Assembly (NCBI GenBank): GCA_947477565.1
Contig: CANJUR010000001.1
Span: 215,996-279,995, forward strand
Source: Deltaproteobacteria bacterium
Lineage (GTDB): Bacteria; Myxococcota_A; Polyangia; Polyangiales; Ga0077539
Direction of reading: 5' to 3'
Length of the DNA stretch: 64,000 nt
The notes beneath the pieces are model-generated. The model ran no database searches. It was not told where the DNA came from and was given only the letters and a program-made list of their open reading frames with translations. The position numbers and the translations under genes are program-made. Shown here piece after piece: positions 1 to 9,219 of this stretch (its first letter is position 1; the number at the start of each line of letters is the position of its first letter).

Positions 1-4
1 CTTC

Positions 5-748
5 GTGCAAGGGATGCCCGCCGAACCTGGATCACCGACGCGCAGCGCAGCGCGGCAGCGGTCACGCGGGTTCACCTTGCTGGAGATCATGATCGTGGTG
101 CTGCTCGGCGGGCTGATGGCGTCGAGCGCCGTAGTGGGCTTCGGCGCCACCCGTCGCGGGCGCTTACGGGCGGGCGCCGCGCGGGTCGCCGCGGCCATGC
201 GCTTCGCCTACGTCCACGCGCTCACGACCGGCCGCGCCACCCGCCTCGTCTTCTCGATCGGAGAAAACCGCGTGTGGATCGAAGACACCGCGGACGCCCA
301 CGTGCTTGACCCGAACGATCCGTTGCGAGCGGGTGGCGCAACAGTCGATGCGGAGGCGATCGAGGAGATCGCCAGGCGCGAGGCGGAGGCGCAGATCAAC
401 CTCCGACCGCGCGCCCCGAGGGCAGAGTTCGCGCGCCCCGCGGGCAATCGCTTTCGCGTGCGCGAACTTGAGGGAATCGCCTTCACACGGCTCTACAGCT
501 CTCACGAGGTCGAGCCCCGCGAACACGGCGACGGGTACATCTATTTCTTCACCGGCGGCGCGGCAGAGCCCGCCGTGGTGCTTCTGCATGGCGGCAACGA
601 CGAGACCTTCTCCGTGATGCTCCACGGTGCGTCCGGGCGGCCAGAAATTTTCGACCACGCCATCGAGTTGCCGAAGATCGACGAGAACACGAACGACGAG
701 CGCGACACCGACCTGCGCGACCAGCCCATTCGAGAGGCCGAGCGGTGA
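5..748 (+). CDS. gspH: Type II secretion minor pseudopilin GspH
   Basis: Minor pseudopilin of the periplasmic pseudopilus that pushes substrates through the outer-membrane secretin. A class III signal sits near residues 20-27: basic residues, then G followed by FTLLEI, with Glu at +5 of the mature protein and a hydrophobic helix behind it. The C-terminal half is the expected beta-rich globular domain. The frame is open to the left edge; GTG at 5 and ATG at 14 are both possible starts, and a start outside the window cannot be excluded. The stop overlaps the gspI start (GTGA), so it belongs to the gspH-N operon. At about 247 residues it is longer than typical GspH (about 170-200). The assignment rests on the prepilin signal plus gene order. 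Confidence 0.82.
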   Translation: MQGMPAEPGSPTRSAARQRSRGFTLLEIMIVVLLGGLMASSAVVGFGATRRGRLRAGAARVAAAMRFAYVHALTTGRATRLVFSIGENRVWIEDTADAHVLDPNDPLRAGGATVDAEAIEEIARREAEAQINLRPRAPRAEFARPAGNRFRVRELEGIAFTRLYSSHEVEPREHGDGYIYFFTGGAAEPAVVLLHGGNDETFSVMLHGASGRPEIFDHAIELPKIDENTNDERDTDLRDQPIREAER

Positions 749-1572
749 GGGTTCGTTCACGGGCGGGGTTCACGCTCATCGAGGTCATGTTTGCGATCGC
801 GATCCTGGCGATGGCGATGACCGTGGTGTTCTCCTCGAACATCATCGCGGCGCGCAGCACGATGCACTCGCGGGCGCTCACCCGCGCGACGATGATGGCC
901 CGCTGTCGACTGACCGAAGCGGAGGCCTGGCTCACGTCCGACCGGCTCCCGGAGATGGACAAGACGCTCGAGGATCCTCCGACGGCGGGCGACGACCCGT
1001 GCTGCACCGACGGCGTCACGTGCGAAGCGCTGGTCGAGAAGATCGAGTTACCCAGTCCCGCGACGGTCGGAACGGCGGCGGGTAACCAGATCCTTGGGCA
1101 GGCTTCGCGCTCTGCGGCGGGCAGCTCTTTCGGCGGGGCGGCCGGCGTGGTGGGCGGCGACGGCGGGACGGGCGCAGCCCTCGGCGGTCTCTCTGGCGCG
1201 ATGGGCATGATGGCCGGTGGCGCGAGCGGCAGCAGTGGCAGCAGTGGTAGCGGCGCTGGGGCACCTGGCGGAGCGCCGTCGCCACGCGACATGGCGGGCA
1301 CCCTTCTGACGACCGTGTACCCGACCGTGAAGCCGCTGCTGGAGGGCGCGATTCGTCGGTTGAAGGTCACCGTGCGTTGGAACGAAGGCGAGCGCGAGCA
1401 CTCGTTTGTCATCATCGAGTACGTGACCAACCCGGGGCAGACGCTACCCACTGCGGAACTCATGAACGCGCTCTCGGGCCCTGGTGCCCAGACCGCGCCA
1501 GGGCAGACCGGCGCGTCGCCGCAGGTCCCCTCCAGCGGCATCGGGATGCCGCCTACCCTGAGGGCGCCGTGA
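745..1572 (+). CDS. gspI: Type II secretion minor pseudopilin GspI, with a Gly/Ser-rich insertion
   Basis: Minor pseudopilin that in known systems nucleates the I-J-K tip of the pseudopilus. The prepilin signal is at residues 8-14 (G, then FTLIEV, Glu at +5), followed by a hydrophobic helix. A conserved-looking region with a Cys-Cys pair lies near residue 86. Residues about 105-185 are an extended Gly/Ser/Ala-rich stretch, after which the domain resumes (VTVRWNEGEREHSFVIIEYV, residues 208-227) and ends in a Pro/Gly-rich tail. At 275 residues it is roughly twice the usual GspI length (about 120-130), and the excess is the Gly-rich insertion and tail. GTG start overlaps the gspH stop; its stop overlaps the gspJ start. 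Confidence 0.88.
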   Translation: MRVRSRAGFTLIEVMFAIAILAMAMTVVFSSNIIAARSTMHSRALTRATMMARCRLTEAEAWLTSDRLPEMDKTLEDPPTAGDDPCCTDGVTCEALVEKIELPSPATVGTAAGNQILGQASRSAAGSSFGGAAGVVGGDGGTGAALGGLSGAMGMMAGGASGSSGSSGSGAGAPGGAPSPRDMAGTLLTTVYPTVKPLLEGAIRRLKVTVRWNEGEREHSFVIIEYVTNPGQTLPTAELMNALSGPGAQTAPGQTGASPQVPSSGIGMPPTLRAP

Positions 1573-2270
1573 CGACCCGACGGGCCCAGCGCGGGCTGAC
1601 CCTGCTCGAGGTGCTGGTCGCGTCGGCGATCCTGATCATGGTTGCGACGATGATCTGGGCCTCCTTTGACCAGACCGCGAAGCTGCGCTCGCGCATCGGC
1701 TACCGGCAGGAGAACGACTACCTGATGCGCACAGCGATCGGGCGCATCACCCGCGACCTGCGCGGCGCATACTTATCGCTGCACGTAAACCAGACGCAGA
1801 CGCTGCTCGCAGCGACGACGCAGTTCATGGGCAGTGGAGGCGGCTCGGGCGGTTCGGCGCTCGACATGGCGACCTTCACTCACCGGCGTCTGCGCCGCGG
1901 CAGCCACGAGGGCGACGCCTGCGAGGTGGGCTATCGGCTGGCCGATCGCCGCGGCGCCGACCGCCACGGCATGGACCTCCTGCGGCGAGAGCAAGCTCGC
2001 ATCGACACCGACCCGCAGCACGGCGGCGTGCTCGACGTGCTGGTGCCCAACGTGCGGCGGTTCGAGCTGAAGTACTTCGACTCGATCACCGGGCAGTGGG
2101 TCGAGCGGTGGGACACCACCCAGGCCACGGGGCAGCCGGGCCGACTGCCTGCGCGAGTGCGGGTACTGCTCTCCGTCGAGGAAGGTGAGCGCCACGAGGA
2201 GCGCGTCTACCGCACGGAAACCCCACTGGTGATGACACGCGTGTTGACCTTCGGACTGCCGATCTACTGA
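1569..2270 (+). CDS. gspJ: Type II secretion minor pseudopilin GspJ
   Basis: Minor pseudopilin that assembles with GspI and GspK at the pseudopilus tip. The frame is open further upstream, but GTG at 1569 is chosen because it overlaps the gspI stop (GTGA) and puts the prepilin cleavage site about eight residues in (RG, then LTLLEV, Glu at +5), as in its neighbours. The product is 233 residues. A Gly/Ser loop lies near residues 88-100, and the C-terminal beta domain contains RRFELKYFDSITGQWVERWD, typical of GspJ. The next gene, gspK, begins 9 bases after the stop. Family membership is clear from the N-terminus, length and operon position. Confidence 0.9.
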   Translation: MTTRRAQRGLTLLEVLVASAILIMVATMIWASFDQTAKLRSRIGYRQENDYLMRTAIGRITRDLRGAYLSLHVNQTQTLLAATTQFMGSGGGSGGSALDMATFTHRRLRRGSHEGDACEVGYRLADRRGADRHGMDLLRREQARIDTDPQHGGVLDVLVPNVRRFELKYFDSITGQWVERWDTTQATGQPGRLPARVRVLLSVEEGERHEERVYRTETPLVMTRVLTFGLPIY

Positions 2271-2279
2271 GGCCCCCCG

Positions 2280-3698
2280 ATGAGCGACGAGACCACCATC
2301 CCGAAGCCACCCCGCAAGCGACGCGCGTCGCGACGCCGGGGCGCGTCCGGCCGTCGGGACCAGGCGGGCGTGGCGCTCATCATGGTGCTCGCAGCCATCG
2401 CGCTGATGTTCGTGATGGCCGAGCAGACCCGGGACGACGTGGAGGTCTACGCGCTCTCGGCGGCGGTCGCGCGCGACCAGCTTATCGCCGAGGCGCAGGC
2501 CCGTAGCGCGGTCAATCTTGCGCGGGTGGTGCTCAACTCCGAGCCGATCATCCGGCGGGTGATTGCTCCCATTCTCACGCCGCTGATGGCCATGATGGGT
2601 CGGGGGCTCGCCGCGCCGCCTCAGATTCCCGTGTGGGAGCAGGCGGACCTCATCATCGGTCCGTTTCGCTCGCAGGAGGGCGCGACGGCGTTGGGCGATC
2701 TGGCCCGGGTGAGCTTCGACAGCGCGAAGAACCTCGGCGGGCTCACGGGCCTCTCCCCGGTGGTCATCATCGACGAAGACTCGCGCATCAACGTCAACGC
2801 TGCGGTGCGCTCTTCGGTGGCACAGATTCTCCTCGCGAAGCAGCTGCAGGGGCTGACCTTCAACCCCGGTCTCAACGGCTTCTTCGAGCAGCGGGACTCC
2901 GACGGGCAGTTCACGGACCGCCCGACGCTGCTCTCCAACGTCATCGACTACATCGACTTCGACGAGGTCGCGTTCGACGCGCAGAGCCTCCTGGCGACCA
3001 CGGCGACTGCAGCCTCGACCGCGCCCGAGGACAGCTTCTACCAGCGGCTCAGGCCGCCCGGTCGGCGTCGCAACGCGCCGCTCGACAGCATCGAGGAACT
3101 GCGGATGATCCGCGGCTTCGGCGACGACGACCTGTGGCACGCAGTGGTTGACCCTGATCCCGGTAATCCGCGGCGGCGCACGTTGACGGTATGGGGCCAA
3201 GGGGCGGTCAACGTGAACACGGCCAACGCCCAGACCCTGCTCGCGCTGATCTGCGCCTATGCGCCGGATGCGCCGCAGTGCCAGGACCTTGCGCAGGCGT
3301 CGACGTTCATCACGACGATCACGATGGTGCAGGGCATGACGCTCTCCATGGGCATTCCGCTCTTTACCTCGGCCTCGAACTTCGTCGCGACGGTGCAGGG
3401 TCGGCCGCCGCTCGGGACGATGTTGACGCAGCTCGGGATGCGGCCCTTCGTGGTGCGGGACGTGTCGGGGCTGGAGCGCTCGGTGACCGTCGAGAGCAAG
3501 GTGTTTTCTGTGTACGCGGAGGCCGAGGTCGGGGCGGCGCACGTGCGCGTGCACGCCGTGATCGACATGCGACCGCAGCCGGAGCTTCCATCGACTTTCA
3601 TGCGCGCGGCAGGAATGAACATCGCGACGACGGCGTCCGGGGGGACGGCCGTCTCGGCGGCGCCGGGCGGCACCGTGATCTATTGGCGGGAAGACTGA
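2280..3698 (+). CDS. gspK: Type II secretion minor pseudopilin GspK
   Basis: Large minor pseudopilin that caps the pseudopilus. After a basic leader (residues 1-29) comes AG followed by VALIMV and a hydrophobic helix. Position +5 is Met rather than Glu, which fits GspK, the one pseudopilin that usually lacks Glu5. The 472-residue length and the large periplasmic domain (about residues 60-470) are in the GspK range or slightly above. Within it, DSIEELRMIRGFGDDDLWHA and AVNVNTANAQTLLALICAYA match the helix-hairpin-like segments of the family. It is followed 12 bases later by gspL. Confidence 0.92.
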   Translation: MSDETTIPKPPRKRRASRRRGASGRRDQAGVALIMVLAAIALMFVMAEQTRDDVEVYALSAAVARDQLIAEAQARSAVNLARVVLNSEPIIRRVIAPILTPLMAMMGRGLAAPPQIPVWEQADLIIGPFRSQEGATALGDLARVSFDSAKNLGGLTGLSPVVIIDEDSRINVNAAVRSSVAQILLAKQLQGLTFNPGLNGFFEQRDSDGQFTDRPTLLSNVIDYIDFDEVAFDAQSLLATTATAASTAPEDSFYQRLRPPGRRRNAPLDSIEELRMIRGFGDDDLWHAVVDPDPGNPRRRTLTVWGQGAVNVNTANAQTLLALICAYAPDAPQCQDLAQASTFITTITMVQGMTLSMGIPLFTSASNFVATVQGRPPLGTMLTQLGMRPFVVRDVSGLERSVTVESKVFSVYAEAEVGAAHVRVHAVIDMRPQPELPSTFMRAAGMNIATTASGGTAVSAAPGGTVIYWRED

Positions 3699-3710
3699 GG
3701 ATCGAGACGG

Positions 3711-5240
3711 ATGGCACGCTACCTGGGCATCGAGGTCACGGAGTCGCAGTTGAAGGGCGCGGTATTGAAAACCGCGTACAAAAAGCTGCTTTTGGAGGCC
3801 GTGTACACGGTCAACCGCCCGCTCGGGCCGGAGGGACTCCAGGCGGCCACGCGCGACCTCGCGCAACTGGTGCAGGGCCACCTCGCCAGCACGACGCCCG
3901 GGGCGCAGCCGGCGGAGCTTGACGGTATCTACGCGGCGCTGCCCGGGCAGGTGTCGTCCATCCGCGCCATCTCACTGCCGCGGGTGGTCTGGAAGCGCGG
4001 GGAAAAGGCGCTGCTGGCTGAGCTCGAGGGCGCGGTGCCCTTCGACGTCGATGACGCGGTGATCGACGCGCTCGTGACCGGCCCGGGCGACCCGGTGCCG
4101 CTGCTCGCCGTCGCAGCCATACGAGAGCGGGTAAAGGGGTATCTTGAGGCAATGACCTCGGGTGGGCTCGAGCCGCGCGAACTCGGCGTCGCGCCGATGG
4201 CGCTGGGCGAGCTGGCGGCGGAGATTCCGGAGCTGGCAGTGCCCGGCCCGGTGCTGCTGGTCTATGCGCAGGACGGGCGCGCCGAGGTGGTGGTGCTGCG
4301 CCTGGGCGTGACGGTGTTCGCGCGCACGGTGACCTCCCTGAATACGCCTGCGGCGCGCAGCCGCGCGATGCGGCAGAGCGTCGCGGCGTGGGCGGCGGCG
4401 GACGGTCCGCCCATCGAGCGGGCCTTTCTTTGCGGACTCGAGGCCGGTTGGACGCAGCAACCCGTGCTCGATGCCACGCAGCTCTCGCCGGAGTTCGTGA
4501 CACCGTTGCCGAGCGGGTCGATTCAGCTGGGCCCGCAGGCCGGCGAATACGCGTTCTGGGAGGCGCCGGTCTCCGTAGCGATGGCGATGCGAGGCCTCGG
4601 CCGCTCGAGGAGGGTCGACCTGCGCAAGGGTGCCCTCGCGCTCTCGGGCAGCGCGCAGGTGCTCCGCGAGCGGGCGCCGTACCTCGCAGCGGCGGCGATG
4701 GCGATGGTGGCGTTCTGGGGGATGGCCACGTGGGCGCGCTACCAGGGCCTCGCGACGGAGCGCACGCGCCTGCAGGAGACGCTGCGCACGGTGACGCAAG
4801 AGGTGTATGGCGAGCCCGTGGACGACCCGACGCGCGCGATGGCCATGGCCCGGGGAGACTCGCACCGCGACGACGTGGACCCCATGCCCGCGGCGGATGC
4901 TTTCGACGTCCTCGGGGTGCTCTCGCAGCGCATCAACGACACCGTTCGACACGACGTCGAGCAACTCGACATCCGCGGCGAGCACGTTCAGATGCAGGGC
5001 GTGGTCAGCACGCTGGCCGACCGCGACAAGGTGGTCGAGTGGCTCGGCGCCTACCCCTGCTTTCCCGAAGTGCGCCCCGGGCGGGTGACCACCACCCCCG
5101 GCGACAACCGGCAGAAATATACGCTGGACATCGAGTTCCGCTGCCCAGGGGTGCGCTCCGAGAGGGCACGCACGACGGGCACCAACGGCAGTGGCTCGGG
5201 CAGCAGTAACCAAGGAGGCCGAAGTGGCGGCGGCGCTTAG
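3711..5240 (+). CDS. gspL: Type II secretion inner-membrane platform protein GspL
   Basis: Bitopic inner-membrane protein that links the cytoplasmic GspE ATPase to the pseudopilus base. The cytoplasmic domain (residues 1 to about 320) begins with LGIEVTESQLKGAVL, the actin-like PilM/GspL fold. One transmembrane segment lies near residues 326-342 (AAAAMAMVAFWGMATWARY). A periplasmic ferredoxin-like part follows and ends in a Ser/Gly-rich tail. At 509 residues it is longer than the usual 380-400. It overlaps the proposed gspM start by 17 bases, so the two are probably translationally coupled. Confidence 0.85.
   Translation: MARYLGIEVTESQLKGAVLKTAYKKLLLEAVYTVNRPLGPEGLQAATRDLAQLVQGHLASTTPGAQPAELDGIYAALPGQVSSIRAISLPRVVWKRGEKALLAELEGAVPFDVDDAVIDALVTGPGDPVPLLAVAAIRERVKGYLEAMTSGGLEPRELGVAPMALGELAAEIPELAVPGPVLLVYAQDGRAEVVVLRLGVTVFARTVTSLNTPAARSRAMRQSVAAWAAADGPPIERAFLCGLEAGWTQQPVLDATQLSPEFVTPLPSGSIQLGPQAGEYAFWEAPVSVAMAMRGLGRSRRVDLRKGALALSGSAQVLRERAPYLAAAAMAMVAFWGMATWARYQGLATERTRLQETLRTVTQEVYGEPVDDPTRAMAMARGDSHRDDVDPMPAADAFDVLGVLSQRINDTVRHDVEQLDIRGEHVQMQGVVSTLADRDKVVEWLGAYPCFPEVRPGRVTTTPGDNRQKYTLDIEFRCPGVRSERARTTGTNGSGSGSSNQGGRSGGGA
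5212..5218 (+). promoter_or_regulatory. Shine-Dalgarno for gspM
   Basis: AAGGAGG lies 5 bases before the GTG at 5224, inside the end of gspL. It decides the gspM start against an earlier in-frame possibility at 5191 that lacks such a site. Confidence 0.75.
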
Positions 5241-5859
5241 TACGGTCCGGGGTTCGTTTGCGGGGCTCTCCCCGCGAGAGAAGCGTCTGCTCATCGCGCT
5301 CTCCGCGGTGTTCGTTACGCTTGTTTTCCTTGGGTTCTGGATGTGGTCGAAGCGGCGGCTCGACGCGATCGACAACGAGCGCGCGGACATGGTCGAGGCG
5401 CTCCGCTTCATCCAGCGCTCGCGCCCCCGCATCGCCGCGCGCAACCAGCGGCGCGACGCGATGCTTGCGCGGTACCGCACGAAGGCTCCCCCGCTCACGA
5501 GCTTCGTCGAAGAGCAGGCACACGCCGCCGACGTGCAGGTCGCCGAGGCGCAGGACCGCCCGCCGACTCCCGCGGGCCCGCGCTTCACGCAGCGCAGCGT
5601 CTCCATCCGCTTGCGCCAGGTGAGCCTCGAGGCGCTGGCGGACTTCTTCGAGCGCATCGACGGAGCGGCGTTTCCGGTCGCGATCTCCTCGGTGCGCATC
5701 CGGCGTCGCTTCGGGGAGGCCGACAAGTACGACATCGACGACCTCGTGATCACCACCTGGGATCGCACCGCGGAGGGCAATCGCACCGGCGCGGCAGGCG
5801 CCGCCGCAGGCGGGACCCGCAACAGCGACCGCGACCGTCGCCAGGATGACCCGCGATGA
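5224..5859 (+). CDS. gspM: Type II secretion inner-membrane protein GspM
   Basis: Bitopic platform protein that partners GspL. The GTG start at 5224 follows a near-perfect Shine-Dalgarno and gives 211 residues. FAGLSPREKRLLIALSAVF leads into a single transmembrane helix (about residues 18-38), then a coiled stretch and a periplasmic ferredoxin-like domain (QRSVSIRLRQVSLEALADFF near residues 120-140), the standard GspM layout. It overlaps gspL at its 5' end and gspN at its 3' end (ATGA), so it is co-translated within the operon. Confidence 0.85.
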   Translation: MAAALSTVRGSFAGLSPREKRLLIALSAVFVTLVFLGFWMWSKRRLDAIDNERADMVEALRFIQRSRPRIAARNQRRDAMLARYRTKAPPLTSFVEEQAHAADVQVAEAQDRPPTPAGPRFTQRSVSIRLRQVSLEALADFFERIDGAAFPVAISSVRIRRRFGEADKYDIDDLVITTWDRTAEGNRTGAAGAAAGGTRNSDRDRRQDDPR

Positions 5860-6917
5860 AAGATCGATTGCTGGCGCTGCGACCGATCGTGCTGCGGGTG
5901 GTCGGGTATCCCCTGTTCTTCCTGTTTTTCTTCGTGACGTTTCTCTATGCGACCTTCCCGTGGGACCGGCTGCGAGAGGCCATCGTCGCTGCCGCCGAGG
6001 CGCCACGATTATCTCCGTCCGGACGCGCCACGCCGTCCAACATGGAGGTCGCGATCGGGTCGCTGTCCCCCACTTTCTTGCCCGGCGTGGAGGCCCGCGA
6101 CATCCACGTCACGCTGCTCCCGGAGCGCTCGACGGACCGACCCGTGTCGATGACCATCGACAAGCTTCGACTGCGCCTTTCGATCTTCGCGCTGCTCGCA
6201 CAACGAGCGAGCATTTCGTTCTCGATGCTGGGGCTCGGCGGGTCCATCGAGGGCAGCGCCTCGGTCGCGCTTGGCACACCAGCCACGCCGCGTATCTCTC
6301 CGCTGCGCTCTTTCGAAGTGACGCTGGAAAACGTTCGGCTCGGTCAGGTCGCGCCGCTCGTCTCGATGGTCGGCCTCCCCCTCGGCGGCAACCTGTCGGG
6401 CAACATCACCGTGGAGATTCCCGAAGGCGACGTCGCGCAGACCGAGGGCTCCGTCCGGCTCACGACCGACCGCCTTACGGTCGGTGATGGCCATGCGCAG
6501 TTCCAGATTCCGCACTTCGGCGGGGTGACCATCGAGCAGATTCGCGCGGGCCGACTCGAGGCCACCGCGGACATCCGCCGCGGCGTTGTTCAGTTCACAC
6601 GGGTCGGCGCGCACTCCGAGGAGTTCGACCTCCAAATCGACGGTCGCATCGACCTGCGGCCCAACTTCGCGGATAGCGCGCTCAACCTCGGACTACGGTT
6701 CCGTTTGACGGACATCTACCGCGTGAAGAGCGAGCAGGCCGGGCGCATCATGTCCGTGATGGACATGGCCCCGGACCTCCGCCGCGCCCGCCGCCCCGAC
6801 GGTCTCTTCGCCTTCCGCTGTAGCGGCACCTTCGACCGCTCGATCAACTGCCCGCCAGACTCTCGCGCCTCGGCGGCGACCCCCGGCGCCGCGATGCCCG
6901 CCGGCTTCTCTCCCTGA
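5856..6917 (+). CDS. gspN: Type II secretion protein GspN
   Basis: The ATG overlaps the gspM stop. The 353-residue product has one N-terminal transmembrane helix (about residues 10-30, VVGYPLFFLFFFVTFLYATF) and a long beta-rich periplasmic region with AsmA-like character (LENVRLGQVAPL, LGGNLSGNITVEI), as in GspN of delta-proteobacteria and Leptospira-type systems. GspN is accessory in enterobacterial systems and its mechanism is poorly defined. Being last in the overlapping gsp chain supports the name. A 62-base gap separates it from the transporter that follows. Confidence 0.78.
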   Translation: MKDRLLALRPIVLRVVGYPLFFLFFFVTFLYATFPWDRLREAIVAAAEAPRLSPSGRATPSNMEVAIGSLSPTFLPGVEARDIHVTLLPERSTDRPVSMTIDKLRLRLSIFALLAQRASISFSMLGLGGSIEGSASVALGTPATPRISPLRSFEVTLENVRLGQVAPLVSMVGLPLGGNLSGNITVEIPEGDVAQTEGSVRLTTDRLTVGDGHAQFQIPHFGGVTIEQIRAGRLEATADIRRGVVQFTRVGAHSEEFDLQIDGRIDLRPNFADSALNLGLRFRLTDIYRVKSEQAGRIMSVMDMAPDLRRARRPDGLFAFRCSGTFDRSINCPPDSRASAATPGAAMPAGFSP

Positions 6918-6979
6918 CCTCGCCCAACAGTCCCCAAACTGGATTCCCCGACCACTACGCGTAGGATGGAGCTCCTGTC

Positions 6980-8242
6980 GTGATGTGGTCCTGGCTCCAG
7001 CGTCGCCCTCTCCTCGCATACCTCGCGTACCGCACGCTCGCGCTCACGTGGGCCTTCGCGCCTTTCCAGGTCTACTACCTCCAGCGCCGCGGCCTCTCTG
7101 TCGCCGACGTCTTCGATCTCAACGTCGTCTTCTGCGTCGCCGCGGTCGCGTTCGAGGTGCCCACCGGGATGGCCGCCGATCGCTACGGTCGGCGTGTCGC
7201 CATGAGCGCCGGCGGCTTCGTGATGTCCCTGGCGTGCGCGTTCTTCGTGTTCGGCCACTCGTTCAGCACGTTTGCTGCGGCCAACGTGCTCTGCGCTCTC
7301 TCCATGTCGCTCTCCTCGGGAGCCGACTCCGCCTACCTCTACGACCACCTCGCGGCGCAGCGGATGGTCTCGCACTACCCTCGCTGGGAGGGCTGGTCCA
7401 CCGCCGCCAAGGGAGTGGGAAACCTCGTCGCGGTCCTCCTCGGCGCGCTCGCATACCAGTACGTTCACCCTGCCGCCGTCTTCGTGCTCACCGCCGTCAC
7501 GACCGCCGTCGCTGGCGTCGTCGCGCTGACACTCCCAGAGCGCACGACGATGCACGAAGGGCACGTCGCCGACCATCTCCAACGCGCCTTCCACACGCTG
7601 CGCAACGACGGCCGCCTGTCCAGCATCGTGGCCTTCGGTGCAGTTGCGTTCGTACTGCTTCGCCTCTCTCTCTTCGCCGATCAGCCGCACCTCGAGGCAC
7701 ACCTCCACGGCAACTGGTTACAGCACACGGTGCTCACCATGGGCCTGCTGGCCGCCACCAAGGAGGTCTCCACCGCCCTCGTCGCCAGCAGCGCCGGGAG
7801 CATCTTTGCCAACGTTCGCTCGCGCACCCTCGCGGTGTTTCTCGGCGTCGGCCTCACCGGCGCGTACATGCTGATGGGCGAGGCGCACGGCACCCTCTGC
7901 ACGGTACTCATGGTGCTGCTCGCGAGCGCCTTCGGCGTCTTCTCGCCGCTCATGCGCGCCCTGATGAACCGCCTCATCGAGGGCCCTCGCGACCGCGCCA
8001 CGCTTCTCTCCATCGAGGGCATGGGCCGCCGCCTCCTCTTCGCCGCCATGTCGCCGCTCTTCGGTCGTGCAGTCGAGGCCTCCTCGCTCCATGCCGCCTT
8101 CGCTGGCACCGCGTGGGTCGCTGGCATCGCGTTCACGCTCCTCGGCGCCGCGGCCTGGCTGGCGTTCCGCTCCCCATCGGCCAGCCTCGCTTCACCAGCG
8201 CCGCGCAGCTCCCGGTCGGCGGTCGCCTCGCTCGCCGGCTGA
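6980..8242 (+). CDS. Major facilitator superfamily transporter
   Basis: Polytopic inner-membrane transporter of 420 residues with about 12 hydrophobic segments. After the second segment it has GMAADRYGRR, the MFS motif A loop (G-x-x-x-D-R-x-G-R-R). EVPTG just before it resembles the variant seen in fusaricidin/tetracycline-type exporters. Substrate is unknown. The start is GTG 6980 or the adjacent ATG 6983; a weak GGAG lies at 6968-6971. The next gene starts 4 bases after its stop, so the two are probably cotranscribed. Confidence 0.85.
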   Translation: MMWSWLQRRPLLAYLAYRTLALTWAFAPFQVYYLQRRGLSVADVFDLNVVFCVAAVAFEVPTGMAADRYGRRVAMSAGGFVMSLACAFFVFGHSFSTFAAANVLCALSMSLSSGADSAYLYDHLAAQRMVSHYPRWEGWSTAAKGVGNLVAVLLGALAYQYVHPAAVFVLTAVTTAVAGVVALTLPERTTMHEGHVADHLQRAFHTLRNDGRLSSIVAFGAVAFVLLRLSLFADQPHLEAHLHGNWLQHTVLTMGLLAATKEVSTALVASSAGSIFANVRSRTLAVFLGVGLTGAYMLMGEAHGTLCTVLMVLLASAFGVFSPLMRALMNRLIEGPRDRATLLSIEGMGRRLLFAAMSPLFGRAVEASSLHAAFAGTAWVAGIAFTLLGAAAWLAFRSPSASLASPAPRSSRSAVASLAG

Positions 8243-8246
8243 CCCG

Positions 8247-8600
8247 ATGCACCATCAAGTCATCTTCGTACTCGACCCCGAACGGCACGTCGCGCCGGTG
8301 CTCGAAGCGGCCCCCTCCCCGGCTGATCCCCCAGCCGACGCGGTGACTCGCATCGACGAGCACCTCACCCAGTGGGTGCTCATCACGCCGACGCGCATCG
8401 ACGCGGGCTACGTGTTCGACGAGCCGTACGCGCAGGCGCATCCCGAGGCGCTCGACGCTCGGCACCTCTCGCTGCTGCACGCGTTGCTGGTGTTCAAACT
8501 CTTCGACGATGGCGAGGTGATCGTGCCGCCGCCACAGGTCGAGGCCGCCCTGCGGTGGCCACCCATGGACCGACCGCGACGCGCGCTCGGCGGCGGCTGA
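8247..8600 (+). CDS. Hypothetical protein, cotranscribed with the MFS gene
   Basis: A 117-residue protein (ATG 8247) that I do not recognise. It has no signal peptide or membrane segment. The core (HLTQWVLITPTRIDAGYVFD, then LDARHLSLLHALLVFKLFDD) looks like a small alpha/beta fold with strongly GC-biased third codon positions, which supports real coding. It begins 4 bases after the MFS stop and is likely translated from the same transcript. Confidence 0.6.
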   Translation: MHHQVIFVLDPERHVAPVLEAAPSPADPPADAVTRIDEHLTQWVLITPTRIDAGYVFDEPYAQAHPEALDARHLSLLHALLVFKLFDDGEVIVPPPQVEAALRWPPMDRPRRALGGG

Positions 8601-8695
8601 AACCGCTCAGCGATACACGCCAGGACGGCGTATCTGTCCGCGCATCTCTCCCCCTGGAAACCGCCTCGTCGCCACCGTCGCACCGACGCCTCCCG

Positions 8696-8992
8696 CTAAC
8701 GAGCGAACGTGGAGTCGGCGGTGAGCCATCGCTGCGCGCGAAACGCGTGACGGAGAACCTCCATCGTCATGCTCGGAGGGCTGATGGTTTCGACTGGTGC
8801 TTCGGCGAATTGGACGTCGGTCGCGACGATGCCGACGAGCGCGACGTCGTAGATGACCCGGTCGCGATCTGATCCCACGACAAGGCTGACGGTTCCGCGC
8901 GCGGTCTGCTGGACAGGTACCAGGGACCCCGCCCTGGTCATCCGTCCGACGTATCGAACCTGTCCCGGTCGAAGAATCTGGCCGCGGGCCAT
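8696..8992 (-). CDS. Hypothetical small protein
   Basis: A 98-residue frame on the minus strand with G/C-ending codons through most of its length. The middle (GTVSLVVGSDRDRVIYDVAL) looks like a small beta-rich domain. No signal peptide and no family recognised. It diverges from the gene at 9220. It could be spurious; a competing minus frame (8607-9020) exists, but its composition is less protein-like. Confidence 0.45.
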   Translation of the reverse strand: MARGQILRPGQVRYVGRMTRAGSLVPVQQTARGTVSLVVGSDRDRVIYDVALVGIVATDVQFAEAPVETISPPSMTMEVLRHAFRAQRWLTADSTFAR

Positions 8993-9219
8993 ACCGCAGA
9001 ATTTCGTGATGAAACCACATGGTCCATCGCCACTCCCCTCCCCCTCATCGCCGTTCTCGCACTCCGCCGATCACCGCGCGATTGGGAAGGCGCTGTGAAG
9101 GACTTTGCCGACGGGGTTTCATCGTGGGAATCCCGCAAGCCGACGCGAAGGACACAACGGCACGCCAGCACCGCGAGAATCTTTGCCCCACAGGGACAGC
9201 GGACTATGGTGCGCCCCGC

